A DNA stretch of 64,000 nucleotides from REEB76 sp049698775 (GTDB lineage: Bacteria > Pseudomonadota > Gammaproteobacteria > Natronospirales > REEB76): positions 1 to 64,000 of the forward strand of contig JBAVYM010000049.1 of NCBI GenBank assembly GCA_049698775.1. The letters are read 5' to 3'. Positions 8,843 to 17,173 of this stretch are shown here, piece by piece. The notes beneath the pieces were generated by a model. The model did not search any database and had not been told where the DNA came from. It saw nothing but the letters and a program-made list of their open reading frames with translations. Each line of letters starts with the position of its first letter. Position 1 is the first letter of the stretch. A program made the translations under genes and the position numbers.

Positions 8843-9685
8843 ATGACCCCCAGCCGTCCGGCCAAGCAGGCCGAAATTCTCCCCATCGCGGACGTGCAAT
8901 CCAAAGCGGATACCCGTCATCTTCCCATCAACAAGGTGGGCATCAAGGACATCCGCCACCCGATCCGGGTGCGCGACCGCTCCGGCGGCGAACAGCACAC
9001 GGTGGCAAACTTCAGCATGTTTGTGGACCTGCCACACAACTTCAAGGGCACGCATATGTCGCGCTTCGTGGAAATCCTCAACCACTACGAGCGTGAAATC
9101 ACCGTGGAATCGTTCAAGGAAATGCTGGTGGAAATGACCGAGCGCCTGGGCGCGCATTCCGGCCACATCGAGATGCGGTTCCCGTATTTCATCTCCAAGA
9201 AAGCCCCGGTATCGGGAGTGGAAAGCCTGCTGGACTACGACGTGACCTTCATCGGCCAGCGCAAGGAAAACCAGAACTGCCTGAGCATCCGTATCGTGGT
9301 GCCGGTGACCAGCCTGTGCCCCTGCTCCAAGGAGATTTCAGAATACGGCGCCCACAACCAGCGCTCCCATGTGACCGTAAACTGCAAGACGCGTGGTTTC
9401 ATCTGGCTGGAAGAGCTGATTGACATTGTCGAGCGGGAAGCCTCATCCGAGCTTTATGGTTTGTTGAAACGCCCCGACGAGAAATACGTGACCGAGCGCG
9501 CTTACGACAATCCAAAATTCGTGGAAGATATGGTACGCGACATCGCCATGAAACTGAACAGCGACGACCGCATCCGTGCCTACACGGTGGAATCAGAGAA
9601 CTTTGAATCTATCCACAATCATTCGGCCTATGCCATGATTGACAAGGACAAGGACGCGCAACCGAGGAACCCCACCGCCGCCTGA
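8843..9685 (+). CDS. folE2: GTP cyclohydrolase FolE2 (type IB)
   Basis: FolE2 converts GTP to 7,8-dihydroneopterin triphosphate for folate and, in some bacteria, queuosine, without the strict zinc need of FolE1. The protein carries the family's TSLCPCSKEISEYGAHNQRS segment with its metal-site cysteine, and VESENFESIHNHSAYA near the C-terminus. I prefer the ATG at 8843 because GAGGA at 8831-8835 lies 7 bases upstream; an in-frame TTG at 8837 is too close. The product is then 280 residues. No folE1 is in the window. I did not recognise a Zur box in the 163 bases upstream. Confidence 0.93.
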   Translation: MTPSRPAKQAEILPIADVQSKADTRHLPINKVGIKDIRHPIRVRDRSGGEQHTVANFSMFVDLPHNFKGTHMSRFVEILNHYEREITVESFKEMLVEMTERLGAHSGHIEMRFPYFISKKAPVSGVESLLDYDVTFIGQRKENQNCLSIRIVVPVTSLCPCSKEISEYGAHNQRSHVTVNCKTRGFIWLEELIDIVEREASSELYGLLKRPDEKYVTERAYDNPKFVEDMVRDIAMKLNSDDRIRAYTVESENFESIHNHSAYAMIDKDKDAQPRNPTAA

Positions 9686-9722
9686 ACACAGCACAGTGGA
9701 CCCGGATGGGTTCGGTGCCAGT

Positions 9723-10997
9723 TCACGGATTCCTGAGGGTATCGCCGCGAGTCAGGCGCTCGACCAGCGTTTTCAGGAATACCTTGTGGAAACGCAGTTG
9801 ACACTGCAATGACACCTGATCAATCAGCGTGGAATTCACGCGCAGTACACTGACCGTGCTCTGGGCGATGATGCCGGCCAGATTGCGGCCCTGCTCCAGA
9901 TAGGGCGCTTCACCGAAACAATCGCCTTCGTGCAGGACGCCGACCGGTTTGTCGCCGCGCCTTACTTCCGCTTCGCCGAGCGCGATGACGATGTAGCAGT
10001 CATCCAGCTCACCTTCCACGGCAATGTGTTCACCTTGGCCGTAACTTTGCCAGCGGCTGGCATGCAACACTTCATAGATTTCAGGGTAGGTGAAATCCTC
10101 GAAGAACCGCAAGCGACGCATGATATTGAAACGTTCCTGCTCCGCCATTTCCTCGGACAGTTTGTCGAGGGTACGCACCGCACGTGTCAAATCAGTCGCC
10201 AGCTCCAAGCCGGTCTGATAACGCCGCGCCGCATCCTTGTCTAACGCCTTCTGGACAATGTCCTCCAGCACCACCGGCACGTCGGGGCGCAGACGATGCA
10301 CCGGCGGCGGTGTAGCGTAGATGATCTGGTGAACGAGGCGCGACAGATTGTCGCCGTAGAACGGCCGCTTGCCGGTGAGCAATTCGTACATCACCACACC
10401 GAGGGAATACAGATCGGTCTGCACGGTGGACGGCTGCTGGCGCATCTGTTCGGGCGCCATGTAACTCGGCGAACCCACCAGGCCCTTGAGCTGTCCGGCC
10501 TCGTTGCCCGCCATGTGGGCCACGCCGAAATCCACGATGCGCACATCGCTCTCGGCGGTCATCAGGATGTTGCCGGGCTTGATGTCGCGGTGCACCAGTC
10601 CCTTGTGATGCGCGTAATCCAGTGCCTTGGCGCACTTGAACACGACTTCCACCAACTGGCGCACTGGCAGCAGATTATCGGCGCGGCAGAAATGCGTGAG
10701 CGGCTGCGCACTGCGCACATATTCCATCACCACATAGCAATGACCCTCATCCTCGCCGGCATCGTAGATGGGCAGGATGTTGGGGTGGTTCATCTTGCCG
10801 ACGAGATAGGCCTCATTGAAGAACAACTTGCGCCGGGTACGGGTTTCCTTTTCGCTGGCATCGGCATCGAAGTTATACAGTTTGATCGCCACATCCTTGC
10901 CCAGGAAAGAATCGTGGCAAAGATAGACGGTGCCGGTGGCGCCGCGGCCGAGTTCCTTGGTGATGACAAACTTGCCAAGCTTCGCGGGGGCGTTCAT
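9723..10997 (-). CDS. Serine/threonine protein kinase with C-terminal cyclic-nucleotide-binding domain
   Basis: The 424-residue protein starts with a complete Hanks-type kinase domain: glycine loop LGRGATGTVY (16-25), catalytic lysine K39 in VAIK, HRDIKPGN (136-143) and DFG (156-158), then SPSYMAPEQ in the activation segment. After about residue 310 comes a cNMP-binding domain (EHIAVEGELDDCYIVI, then LHEGDCFGEAPYLEQGRNLA). No membrane or PASTA segment is present, so it is cytoplasmic, unlike PknB. Binding of a cyclic nucleotide, or loss of it, may switch the kinase. It follows pgpA by 45 bases on the same strand and converges with folE2. Start supported by GGAG 5 bases before the ATG. Confidence 0.9.
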   Translation of the reverse strand: MNAPAKLGKFVITKELGRGATGTVYLCHDSFLGKDVAIKLYNFDADASEKETRTRRKLFFNEAYLVGKMNHPNILPIYDAGEDEGHCYVVMEYVRSAQPLTHFCRADNLLPVRQLVEVVFKCAKALDYAHHKGLVHRDIKPGNILMTAESDVRIVDFGVAHMAGNEAGQLKGLVGSPSYMAPEQMRQQPSTVQTDLYSLGVVMYELLTGKRPFYGDNLSRLVHQIIYATPPPVHRLRPDVPVVLEDIVQKALDKDAARRYQTGLELATDLTRAVRTLDKLSEEMAEQERFNIMRRLRFFEDFTYPEIYEVLHASRWQSYGQGEHIAVEGELDDCYIVIALGEAEVRRGDKPVGVLHEGDCFGEAPYLEQGRNLAGIIAQSTVSVLRVNSTLIDQVSLQCQLRFHKVFLKTLVERLTRGDTLRNP

Positions 10998-11042
10998 GGG
11001 CGCTCCGTGTGATGGTGAGGGCTTTTTACAGCCCTCGCGGGC

Positions 11043-11561
11043 TTATGTCCAGCTTGCTACATGCCCGGAAACCAGCATCGCTATATACAGGAGGATGGCC
11101 GCAGGAATCGCCGCCGCCACATCGTCCAGCATGATGCCAAGGCCGCCCTTGATGTTCCGGTCCAGCCAGCGGATGGGCCAGGGCTTGAGAATATCGAAAA
11201 CACGAAACAGCACAAAACCCAGGATGATCCACACCCAGCCATGGGGTAGCCACAACGCATGCGGCACGGCCGCCATGGTGGCGAGATAGCCTACGATCTC
11301 ATCCCAATTGACCGCGCCGGGATCCGCAACACCCATGACACGGGCGCTATAGCCACAGATGAAGATACCGAGCAAAAACAGGATCAAGGTGATGAGCAGA
11401 TAGACCCATGGCGCCACCGGTGTCAGCACCACGTAAAAGATGACCCCAACGAGCGTGCCGGCGGTGCCGGGAGCTCTGGGGGAAAGGCCGCTGCCAAATC
11501 CGTAGGCCAGGAAATGAATTGGATTGCAAAAAACTTCGGCAGCGGTAAGACGATTTGGCAT
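11043..11561 (-). CDS. pgpA: Phosphatidylglycerophosphatase A
   Basis: PgpA removes the phosphate from phosphatidylglycerophosphate to make phosphatidylglycerol in the inner membrane. The 172-residue protein has the family's FLAYGFGSGLSPRAPGTAGT segment near the N-terminus, a VNWDEIVGYL motif, VLFRVFDILKPWPIRWLD and four hydrophobic helices. It lies 9 bases after thiL, the standard nusB-thiL-pgpA order. Confidence 0.95.
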   Translation of the reverse strand: MPNRLTAAEVFCNPIHFLAYGFGSGLSPRAPGTAGTLVGVIFYVVLTPVAPWVYLLITLILFLLGIFICGYSARVMGVADPGAVNWDEIVGYLATMAAVPHALWLPHGWVWIILGFVLFRVFDILKPWPIRWLDRNIKGGLGIMLDDVAAAIPAAILLYIAMLVSGHVASWT

Positions 11562-11570
11562 GATGTGCGC

Positions 11571-12524
11571 TCAGAAATGTTTGTAACCCAAGTCATTCAG
11601 TTTCCAGTCCATGCCATTTTTCCCGACACAGCGTAAACCCAGTACCTCAGTAACCTGCCCGATCCCGGTGACCGTACAATCCAGTTTGTCTTTGCGGGAT
11701 TCCAACATCGCCAGCCGTTCCGACGGCACGCTGAAACACAATTCATAATCATCACCACCCACTAGCGCCAACGTCTGCGCCTGCTCCCGGGAACCGTGCT
11801 TGAGCAGTGCGGATGACAAGGGTACACACTCCACGTCCAACCGGGCGCCCACACCACTAGCTTCCAGGATATGGCCCAAGTCAGCCGCCAAACCATCGGA
11901 AATATCAATCGCGGCGCTGGCAATGCCGCGCAAAGCCATACCCACTTCAATGCGCGGTTCAGGAAAAGCGAAACGCCGGATACAGGCATCACGAGCATGT
12001 GCATCAGCCCTTGCTTGCAGCTTTTGTAATCCAGCAGCTGCATCGCCGAGATGACCGGTCACGAATATCTGATCCCCTGGACCTGCGCCGCTACGAGTGA
12101 GCGCCTGACCGGTGGGTACAAATCCGTGCACGGTCACGCTGACATTCAACGGTCCGCGCGCCAGATTGCCGCCCACCAGCGCGACATTGAAATCCTGTGC
12201 GAGCGCAAACAAGCCGCGCGCGAACCCTGCAATCCAGCGCTCGTCGGTTTCCGGCAGGGTCAAAGCCAGCAAGGCCCAGGCGGGCTCTGCGCCCATGGCG
12301 GCGAGATCGCTCAAGTTCACCGCCAGCGCCCGATGGCCCACGGCGTCCGCCGCGAGCCCGGCGGGGAAATGCACGCCGGCCACCAGCGTATCCACCGAGA
12401 CCGCCAGCTCCTGCCCGGCCGGCACACGCAACACCGCAGCGTCATCGCCGATTCCCAACCGTACATCGTCCCGCTGCGCGTTCTGAGCGCATAAATAATG
12501 GCGAATCAGTTCAAATTCGTCCAT
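11571..12524 (-). CDS. thiL: Thiamine-monophosphate kinase
   Basis: ThiL phosphorylates thiamine monophosphate to thiamine diphosphate, the cofactor of DXS encoded nearby. The 317-residue protein begins MDEFELIRHYL and has the PurM/ThiL fold signatures GIGDDAAVL, SVDTLVAGVHFP, NLSDLAAMGAEP and DISDGLAADL. I place the start at 12524, 8 bases after the nusB stop. The longer frame to 12560 would overlap nusB and adds residues not found in the family. Confidence 0.94.
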   Translation of the reverse strand: MDEFELIRHYLCAQNAQRDDVRLGIGDDAAVLRVPAGQELAVSVDTLVAGVHFPAGLAADAVGHRALAVNLSDLAAMGAEPAWALLALTLPETDERWIAGFARGLFALAQDFNVALVGGNLARGPLNVSVTVHGFVPTGQALTRSGAGPGDQIFVTGHLGDAAAGLQKLQARADAHARDACIRRFAFPEPRIEVGMALRGIASAAIDISDGLAADLGHILEASGVGARLDVECVPLSSALLKHGSREQAQTLALVGGDDYELCFSVPSERLAMLESRKDKLDCTVTGIGQVTEVLGLRCVGKNGMDWKLNDLGYKHF

Positions 12525-12532
12525 GCGCGCTG

Positions 12533-12991
12533 TCACGATAAGTGGGTACGTTGCTTGCATTCCGCCGCGCGCAATTCGACGCTGAGTTTATCCAGAACCG
12601 CATTGATGTACTTGTGACTGTCTTCCGCGCCGAATTTCCTGGCCAGCTCCACCGCTTCATTCAACACTACGCGATACGGCACGTCGGGCCGCGTTTTCAA
12701 TTCACAGGCACTCAACAGCAAGATGCCGTGTTCAATGGGATCCAATTGCGCGAGCGGGCGGTCAAGTCGCGGGGATAACAGCGCGTCCAGAGGAATACTG
12801 TCAACAATCGTCCGGCTCAGCAATTCCTCAAAATAATCCGTATCCGTATCGCCGCTGTTCTGGCTGAGATACAAATGCGCGATGATCTCCCGGGTCGCGG
12901 CGCCGCTCATCTGCCATTGATACAGCCCTTGCAAGACCAACCGCCGGGCACGGGTGCGCGCCCGCGCACCGTGTGGAATATTTTTTACCAT
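12533..12991 (-). CDS. nusB: Transcription antitermination factor NusB
   Basis: NusB with NusE (S10) binds boxA RNA and supports rRNA antitermination. The 152-residue all-helical protein shows ARTRARRLVLQGLYQWQMSG at the N-terminus, and LDPIEHGILLLSACEL and VLNEAVELARKFG in the second half. It starts 3 bases after the ribH stop, and the ribH-nusB junction is conserved in proteobacteria. Confidence 0.95.
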   Translation of the reverse strand: MVKNIPHGARARTRARRLVLQGLYQWQMSGAATREIIAHLYLSQNSGDTDTDYFEELLSRTIVDSIPLDALLSPRLDRPLAQLDPIEHGILLLSACELKTRPDVPYRVVLNEAVELARKFGAEDSHKYINAVLDKLSVELRAAECKQRTHLS

Positions 12992-12994
12992 GAC

Positions 12995-13471
12995 CTAGTC
13001 CATTTTCCGGAGAAGATTGGCCATCTCGAGTGCCGCCAGGGCTGCATCCGCGCCCTTGTTGCCCGCCGCTCCGCCGGCACGCGCCATGGCTTGTTCCACC
13101 GTATCGCAGGTGAGCACGCCGAAGCCGACCGGCACACCTGTGTCGAGCATCACCTGCATCAAGCCGCGCGCGCATTCTCCTGCCACGTAATCGAAATGCG
13201 GCGTCTCGCCGCGGATTATCGCACCGAGTGCGATAACCACGTCATGCTGACCACCGACAGCCAGTTTTTTGACGGCCAATGGGATTTCAAACGCTCCCGG
13301 CACGCGCACCAGCGTCAAGTTCTCTTCCCGTATTCCGTGAGCGCGCACAGTTTCCAGAGCCGCGCTCACCAGCTTGTCCACCACGAAGCCGTTGAAACGC
13401 GCTGCCACGATGGCCACGCGCACACCCTTGGCGGCGCTGTCGCCTTGTATGACTCTGGGATTGCCGGTCAT
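12995..13471 (-). CDS. ribH: 6,7-dimethyl-8-ribityllumazine synthase
   Basis: RibH condenses 5-amino-6-ribitylamino-uracil with 3,4-dihydroxy-2-butanone 4-phosphate to form lumazine, the penultimate step to riboflavin. The 158-residue protein has VAIVAARFN near residue 18, the VRVPGAFEIPLAVKKLA motif, ALGAIIRGETPHFDYV and GVPVGFGVLTCDT. It sits between ribBX and nusB. Confidence 0.95.
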   Translation of the reverse strand: MTGNPRVIQGDSAAKGVRVAIVAARFNGFVVDKLVSAALETVRAHGIREENLTLVRVPGAFEIPLAVKKLAVGGQHDVVIALGAIIRGETPHFDYVAGECARGLMQVMLDTGVPVGFGVLTCDTVEQAMARAGGAAGNKGADAALAALEMANLLRKMD

Positions 13472-13564
13472 GATAAAGAGCCTGTTGATTTGAACGCGTA
13501 TTCTAACCGAGACGCGCGCGGGTCATGAACCCTGGAATTCAGTGGCGGCGCCTGCCAACAGCTT

Positions 13565-14701
13565 TCAGTCACATGTGACGTATTCGACGACTTCCAGGCC
13601 AAAACCCGACAGACCGTGCATCTTTTTCGGTTGGCTCAATACGCGCATGCGTTTCACACCCAAGTCCAGCAGGATTTGTGCGCCGATGCCATAGGTGCGC
13701 AGCACCAAGGCGGCGGGCGCACTCTCTTCGTCCGGCGTGGCGCCATTCAAATGCCCGCGCAACCGTTCCACCAGCATCGCCGGGTCTTCCACCTGGCGCA
13801 GGATCACCACCACACCGCCCTCGCGGCCGATCCGTTTCATGGCGTTGCGCAGCGGCCAGCCCAGGTCGTCCCAGCGCACGCCCACCACGTCGTTGAGGGT
13901 GCTTTGTAGATGCACCCGCACCAGCGCCGGTTGTTCCGGTTTCAACTCGCCGCGGATGAGCGCCAGATGCACGGTCTTGTTCACGCGGTCTTCGTACACC
14001 GCCATGCGGAACTCGCCGAATTCCGTGGGCACCGTACGTTCGGCAATGCGCTCGACGGTTTTTTCCTTGGCAAAGCGGTAGCTGATGAGATCAGCGATGG
14101 TGCCGATCCTCAAACCGTGAGCGCGCGCGAACTTCTCCAGATCCGGGCGGCGCGCCATGCTGCCGTCCTCATTCAATATCTCGACGATCACGGCGGCAGC
14201 TTCCAGTCCCGCGAGACGCGTGAGATCGCAGCCAGCCTCGGTGTGACCCGCGCGCGTCAGCACACCGCCGGATTGCGCCATGATCGGAAACACATGGCCC
14301 GGTTGTTTCAGGTCTTCCGGTACCGCATCTGCCTGCACCGCGGTGCGCACCGTGTGCGCGCGGTCGTACGCGGAAATGCCGGTGGTTACACCTTCCGCCG
14401 CCTCGATGGACAGCGTGAAATTGGTGCTGCGGTTTTCGTTGGTGCCACTCACCATGAGCGGCAGGCGCAGTTGCCGGCAACGCTCTGGCGTGAGCGTCAG
14501 GCAAATCAGCCCACGGCCGTAGCGTGCCATGAAATTTATATCCTCGGGCCGGACCTTCTCGGCCGCCATGATGAGGTCGCCTTCATTCTCGCGGTCCTCG
14601 TCATCCATCAGGATCACCATCTTGCCGGCGCAAATGTCCGCAAGGATAGCCTCGACGGTATCCAGATTTGCGTGCTTCATCTGCGTGACGGTATTCGACA
14701 T
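13565..14701 (-). CDS. ribB: 3,4-dihydroxy-2-butanone 4-phosphate synthase with degenerate GTP cyclohydrolase II domain (RibBX type)
   Basis: The 378-residue protein has an intact N-terminal DHBP synthase domain (DDEDRENEGDLIMAAEKV, GRGLICLTL, HTEAGCDLTRLAG), which makes the four-carbon unit of riboflavin from ribulose 5-phosphate. The second half aligns with GTP cyclohydrolase II but lacks all three zinc cysteines: the place of SECLTGDxxxSLRCDC holds STLNDVVGVRWDD. The catalytic HRQEGRGIG region is also lost (VILRQVEDPAML). The terminal RTYGIGAQILLDLGVKRMRV is kept. Such RibBX proteins are known in proteobacteria and imply a true ribA elsewhere. The start at 14701 has AGGAG 7 bases upstream, so 14719 is rejected. 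Confidence 0.9.
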   Translation of the reverse strand: MSNTVTQMKHANLDTVEAILADICAGKMVILMDDEDRENEGDLIMAAEKVRPEDINFMARYGRGLICLTLTPERCRQLRLPLMVSGTNENRSTNFTLSIEAAEGVTTGISAYDRAHTVRTAVQADAVPEDLKQPGHVFPIMAQSGGVLTRAGHTEAGCDLTRLAGLEAAAVIVEILNEDGSMARRPDLEKFARAHGLRIGTIADLISYRFAKEKTVERIAERTVPTEFGEFRMAVYEDRVNKTVHLALIRGELKPEQPALVRVHLQSTLNDVVGVRWDDLGWPLRNAMKRIGREGGVVVILRQVEDPAMLVERLRGHLNGATPDEESAPAALVLRTYGIGAQILLDLGVKRMRVLSQPKKMHGLSGFGLEVVEYVTCD

Positions 14702-14731
14702 GCGCTGACTCCTGCTCAAACCGCGTTTAAT

Positions 14732-15337
14732 TCAATCGGAAGTTGCCCGGCTCGGCAACAGACGTTCAAGATAGCGCGCAATCAGATCCACTTCCAGATT
14801 GACCCGGGTGCCGCCGCGATAACCGCCCATGACGGTCTGTTCCAGCGTATGGGGAATGATATTGACATCAAAAACATTACCCTGCACGCCGTTGACCGTC
14901 AGGCTCACGCCGTCCACGCAAATGGAGCCCTTGCGGGCGATATAGCGCACCAGCACCGTGGGCGCTTCAATATCAAATCGCACCGAGCGACCGTCCTCCC
15001 GGCGGTTCTTGACCGTGCCCACACCGTCCACATGGCCGCTCACCAGATGACCACCGAGTGGCGTGGCAAGTGTCAGCGAAGATTCCAGGTTCACCGGTGA
15101 ACCGGCGCCAAGGCTAGCCAACGTGGTAAGCGCCAAGGTTTCGCGCGAAACGTCGGCGCTGAAACCGTGAGCTTGTTTCTCGATTACTGTCAGGCAGCAA
15201 CCGTTGACGGCGATGCTGTCGTCAATTTGAACCTTATCCTGCGGCAGACTACCCATATCAATCTCCAGGTGCACATCGCCGCCTCGCGGTGCGAGCGTGT
15301 GAATTTTTCCAACTGCCTGAACAATACCGGTAAACAT
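14732..15337 (-). CDS. ribE: Riboflavin synthase, alpha subunit
   Basis: This enzyme dismutates two lumazines to riboflavin. The 201-residue protein starts MFTGIVQAVG and contains the duplicated lumazine-binding barrel: SIAVNGCCLTV with SADVSRETLALT in the first half, and SICVDGVSLTVNG with IPHTLEQTVMGG in the second. The gene is called ribE or ribC depending on the nomenclature. A TTG one codon earlier is possible, but the ATG is preferred. It lies between ribD and ribBX. Confidence 0.95.
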   Translation of the reverse strand: MFTGIVQAVGKIHTLAPRGGDVHLEIDMGSLPQDKVQIDDSIAVNGCCLTVIEKQAHGFSADVSRETLALTTLASLGAGSPVNLESSLTLATPLGGHLVSGHVDGVGTVKNRREDGRSVRFDIEAPTVLVRYIARKGSICVDGVSLTVNGVQGNVFDVNIIPHTLEQTVMGGYRGGTRVNLEVDLIARYLERLLPSRATSD

Positions 15338-15379
15338 CAATTCAATTCCTTACTCTGAAAAACATCTGGGGACACAACA

Positions 15380-15418
15380 CCCCTCACCTCACTCTCTCCC
15401 TTCAAGGGAAGAGGGGAG
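15380..15418. repeat. CCCCTCACC-type repeat spanning the ribD stop codon
   Basis: CCCCTCACCTCACTCTCTCCC, TTCAA and GGGAAGAGGGGAG form a stem. The element is a reverse-oriented relative of the one at 3509-3545. It supplies the last codons (PLFP) and the stop codon (15404-15402) of ribD, so insertion of the element may have replaced the original end of the gene. Confidence 0.6.
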
Positions 15419-16529
15419 TTGGATGAGCTTCTTTTACATTGGCCGGCACCGCCAAAATACGCAAGTCGTTGCCGATCATGCGTACATCCGTCAGTTTCAA
15501 TTCAAGCCGCCGGCCTATATTCTCAAGCGGCGGCAGGCTGAACATGCTGCGGGCCGTATCGCCCAACACGCACGGCGCCATGTAAATCAGCAGTTCATCT
15601 ACCAGTCCGGCTCTGAGCAGCGCGCCATTCAGAATGGCGCCCGCTTCCACCAACACTTCATTGCACTCCAGGCTTGCAAGTTCCGTCATCAAGTCCGGCA
15701 GATTCACCTGCGTTTCCGTATTCGGTAATACCAACAGTTTGGCGCCGGCTTTCAGTAAAGCTGCATGCCGTTCGCGATCCGTGACACAGGTGGCGATATA
15801 GGTTTCACCAGGCGGTTTCAGAAGTCTGGCCGTCGCCGGCACACGCAACCGTGTATCCACCAGGATGCGTTTTGGCTGCCGCCATTCACCCGGCAGGCGT
15901 ACGGTAAGCTCAGGGTCATCCGCCAACAGCGTGCCGATGCCGGTGAGAATCGCGGAACTGCGCGCCCGCCAGCGCTGCACATCTTCCCGCGCCGCTACAC
16001 TCGTAATCCATTTACTTGCACCGGACGCGAGCGCGGTACGTCCGTCCAAACTCACCGCCAGCTTGCTGCGCAGCCAGGGCCGGCCACGCGTCATACGGCT
16101 GATGAAACCAGGATTGAGTTGTCGCGCCTGGTCTTCCATCAAGCCGCTGCTGATTTCGACACCGGCAGCTTTCAATTTCTCAAATCCTTGACCGGCGACT
16201 TTCGGATTGGAATCCTGTATGGCGGCAATGACGCGCGCAACACCCGCCTTGATTAGCGCATCCGTGCACGGTGGTGTACGCCCGAAGTGCGAACAAGGTT
16301 CCAGCGTCACATACACCCAGGCACCACGCGCCTGTTCACCGGCTTCGACAAGCGCATTCACTTCCGCATGCGCCTCGCCGGCCTTGCGATGAAACCCGCG
16401 CCCGACAATCCCGCCATCCTTGGTGATCACGCAGCCGACGCGCGGATTGGGATCGGTGCTGTACAAGCCCTGCTCCGCGAGCCGCAAGGCTTCGGCCATG
16501 AATTCGTGATCAGCCGCCGTGAAAACCAT
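15402..16529 (-). CDS. ribD: Bifunctional riboflavin biosynthesis deaminase/reductase
   Basis: RibD deaminates and then reduces the GTP-derived pyrimidine in riboflavin synthesis. The 375-residue protein has the N-terminal CDA-fold deaminase with zinc ligands HAEVNAL and PCSHFGRTPPC, and the C-terminal reductase (RPWLRSKLAVSLDGRTA, SILTGIGTLLADDPELTVR). A GGAG site lies 6 bases before the ATG. The C-terminus runs into a dispersed CCTCACCCC repeat. It follows nrdR after about 100 bases. Confidence 0.94.
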   Translation of the reverse strand: MVFTAADHEFMAEALRLAEQGLYSTDPNPRVGCVITKDGGIVGRGFHRKAGEAHAEVNALVEAGEQARGAWVYVTLEPCSHFGRTPPCTDALIKAGVARVIAAIQDSNPKVAGQGFEKLKAAGVEISSGLMEDQARQLNPGFISRMTRGRPWLRSKLAVSLDGRTALASGASKWITSVAAREDVQRWRARSSAILTGIGTLLADDPELTVRLPGEWRQPKRILVDTRLRVPATARLLKPPGETYIATCVTDRERHAALLKAGAKLLVLPNTETQVNLPDLMTELASLECNEVLVEAGAILNGALLRAGLVDELLIYMAPCVLGDTARSMFSLPPLENIGRRLELKLTDVRMIGNDLRILAVPANVKEAHPTPLFP

Positions 16530-16564
16530 CTTCTGCTCCAGTGAGGTCGGCCGCTTCGCGGCCT

Positions 16565-16634
16565 GGTGAGGAGTGAGGCAGTCAGGAAATTACTGTTTGG
16601 ATGGATGCCTCACCCCTCACTCCCTTACCCCTCA
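16565..16634. repeat. CCTCACCCCTCACTCCC repeat spanning the nrdR stop codon
   Basis: GGTGAGGAGTGAGGCA at 16565-16580 can pair, with a mismatch, with TGCCTCACCCCTCACTCC from 16606. A further CCCTTACCCCTCAC copy carries the nrdR stop at 16634-16632. It belongs with the elements at 3509 and 15380. Confidence 0.55.
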
Positions 16635-17144
16635 CTTCTTCTCGTCGTCGGGCAGTAACGGTATCTGCTCACGTTTCAGTGCCTCGCGATCCGCTTCGCT
16701 GCGCAGGTGATCAACGGTCTCACGGAACTCATTGGCATCCTGGAAGCTGCGGTACACGGATGCGTAACGCACATACGCCACTTCGTCCAGTGCTTTCAAT
16801 TCTTCCATGACCCGTTCGCCCACGTGCAGCGAGCGGATTTCACGCTCGCCAGTCACCTGCAGCTTGTGGATGATGCGCGCGATGGCCGCTTCGATGGCCT
16901 CCGTGCTCACCGGGCGCTTCTCCAGCGCGCGCATCATGCCGGCACGCAACTTGTGCTCGTCAAAGGGTTCACGCGTGCCATTGCTCTTGACGATGCGCGG
17001 CATCACCAGTTCCGCACCCTCGAAGGTGGTGAAGCGCTCGCCGCATTGCTCGCACTCGCGCCGACGGCGCACCTGCGCGCCCTCGCCCGCCAAACGCGAA
17101 TCAATCACTCTGGTATCTTCGTGCCCGCAGAAGGGACAATGCAT
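16632..17144 (-). CDS. nrdR: Transcriptional repressor NrdR
   Basis: NrdR is the ATP/dATP-sensing repressor of ribonucleotide reductase genes. The 170-residue protein starts with the zinc ribbon MHCPFCGHEDTRVIDSR, then CEQCGERFTTFE, followed by the ATP-cone (LVMPRIVKSNGTREPFDEHK). Length is slightly above the usual 150 or so, with a charged C-terminal tail. GGAG lies 6 bases before the ATG. It sits between glyA and ribD, the common order. No NrdR boxes were identified in the window. Confidence 0.95.
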   Translation of the reverse strand: MHCPFCGHEDTRVIDSRLAGEGAQVRRRRECEQCGERFTTFEGAELVMPRIVKSNGTREPFDEHKLRAGMMRALEKRPVSTEAIEAAIARIIHKLQVTGEREIRSLHVGERVMEELKALDEVAYVRYASVYRSFQDANEFRETVDHLRSEADREALKREQIPLLPDDEKK

Positions 17145-17173
17145 GCATCACTCCGACTGGACGCCTACTGCGT

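Noticed and set aside
13472..13564. FMN riboswitch expected near riboflavin genes
   Set aside because: Neither this gap nor the other rib intergenic spaces contain the RFN conserved core; the genes are internal to a longer operon.
13910..15100. 396-codon open frame on the plus strand across the riboflavin genes
   Set aside because: It is the mirror of ribBX and riboflavin synthase in a GC-rich region, has a His/Arg-rich composition, and matches no family.
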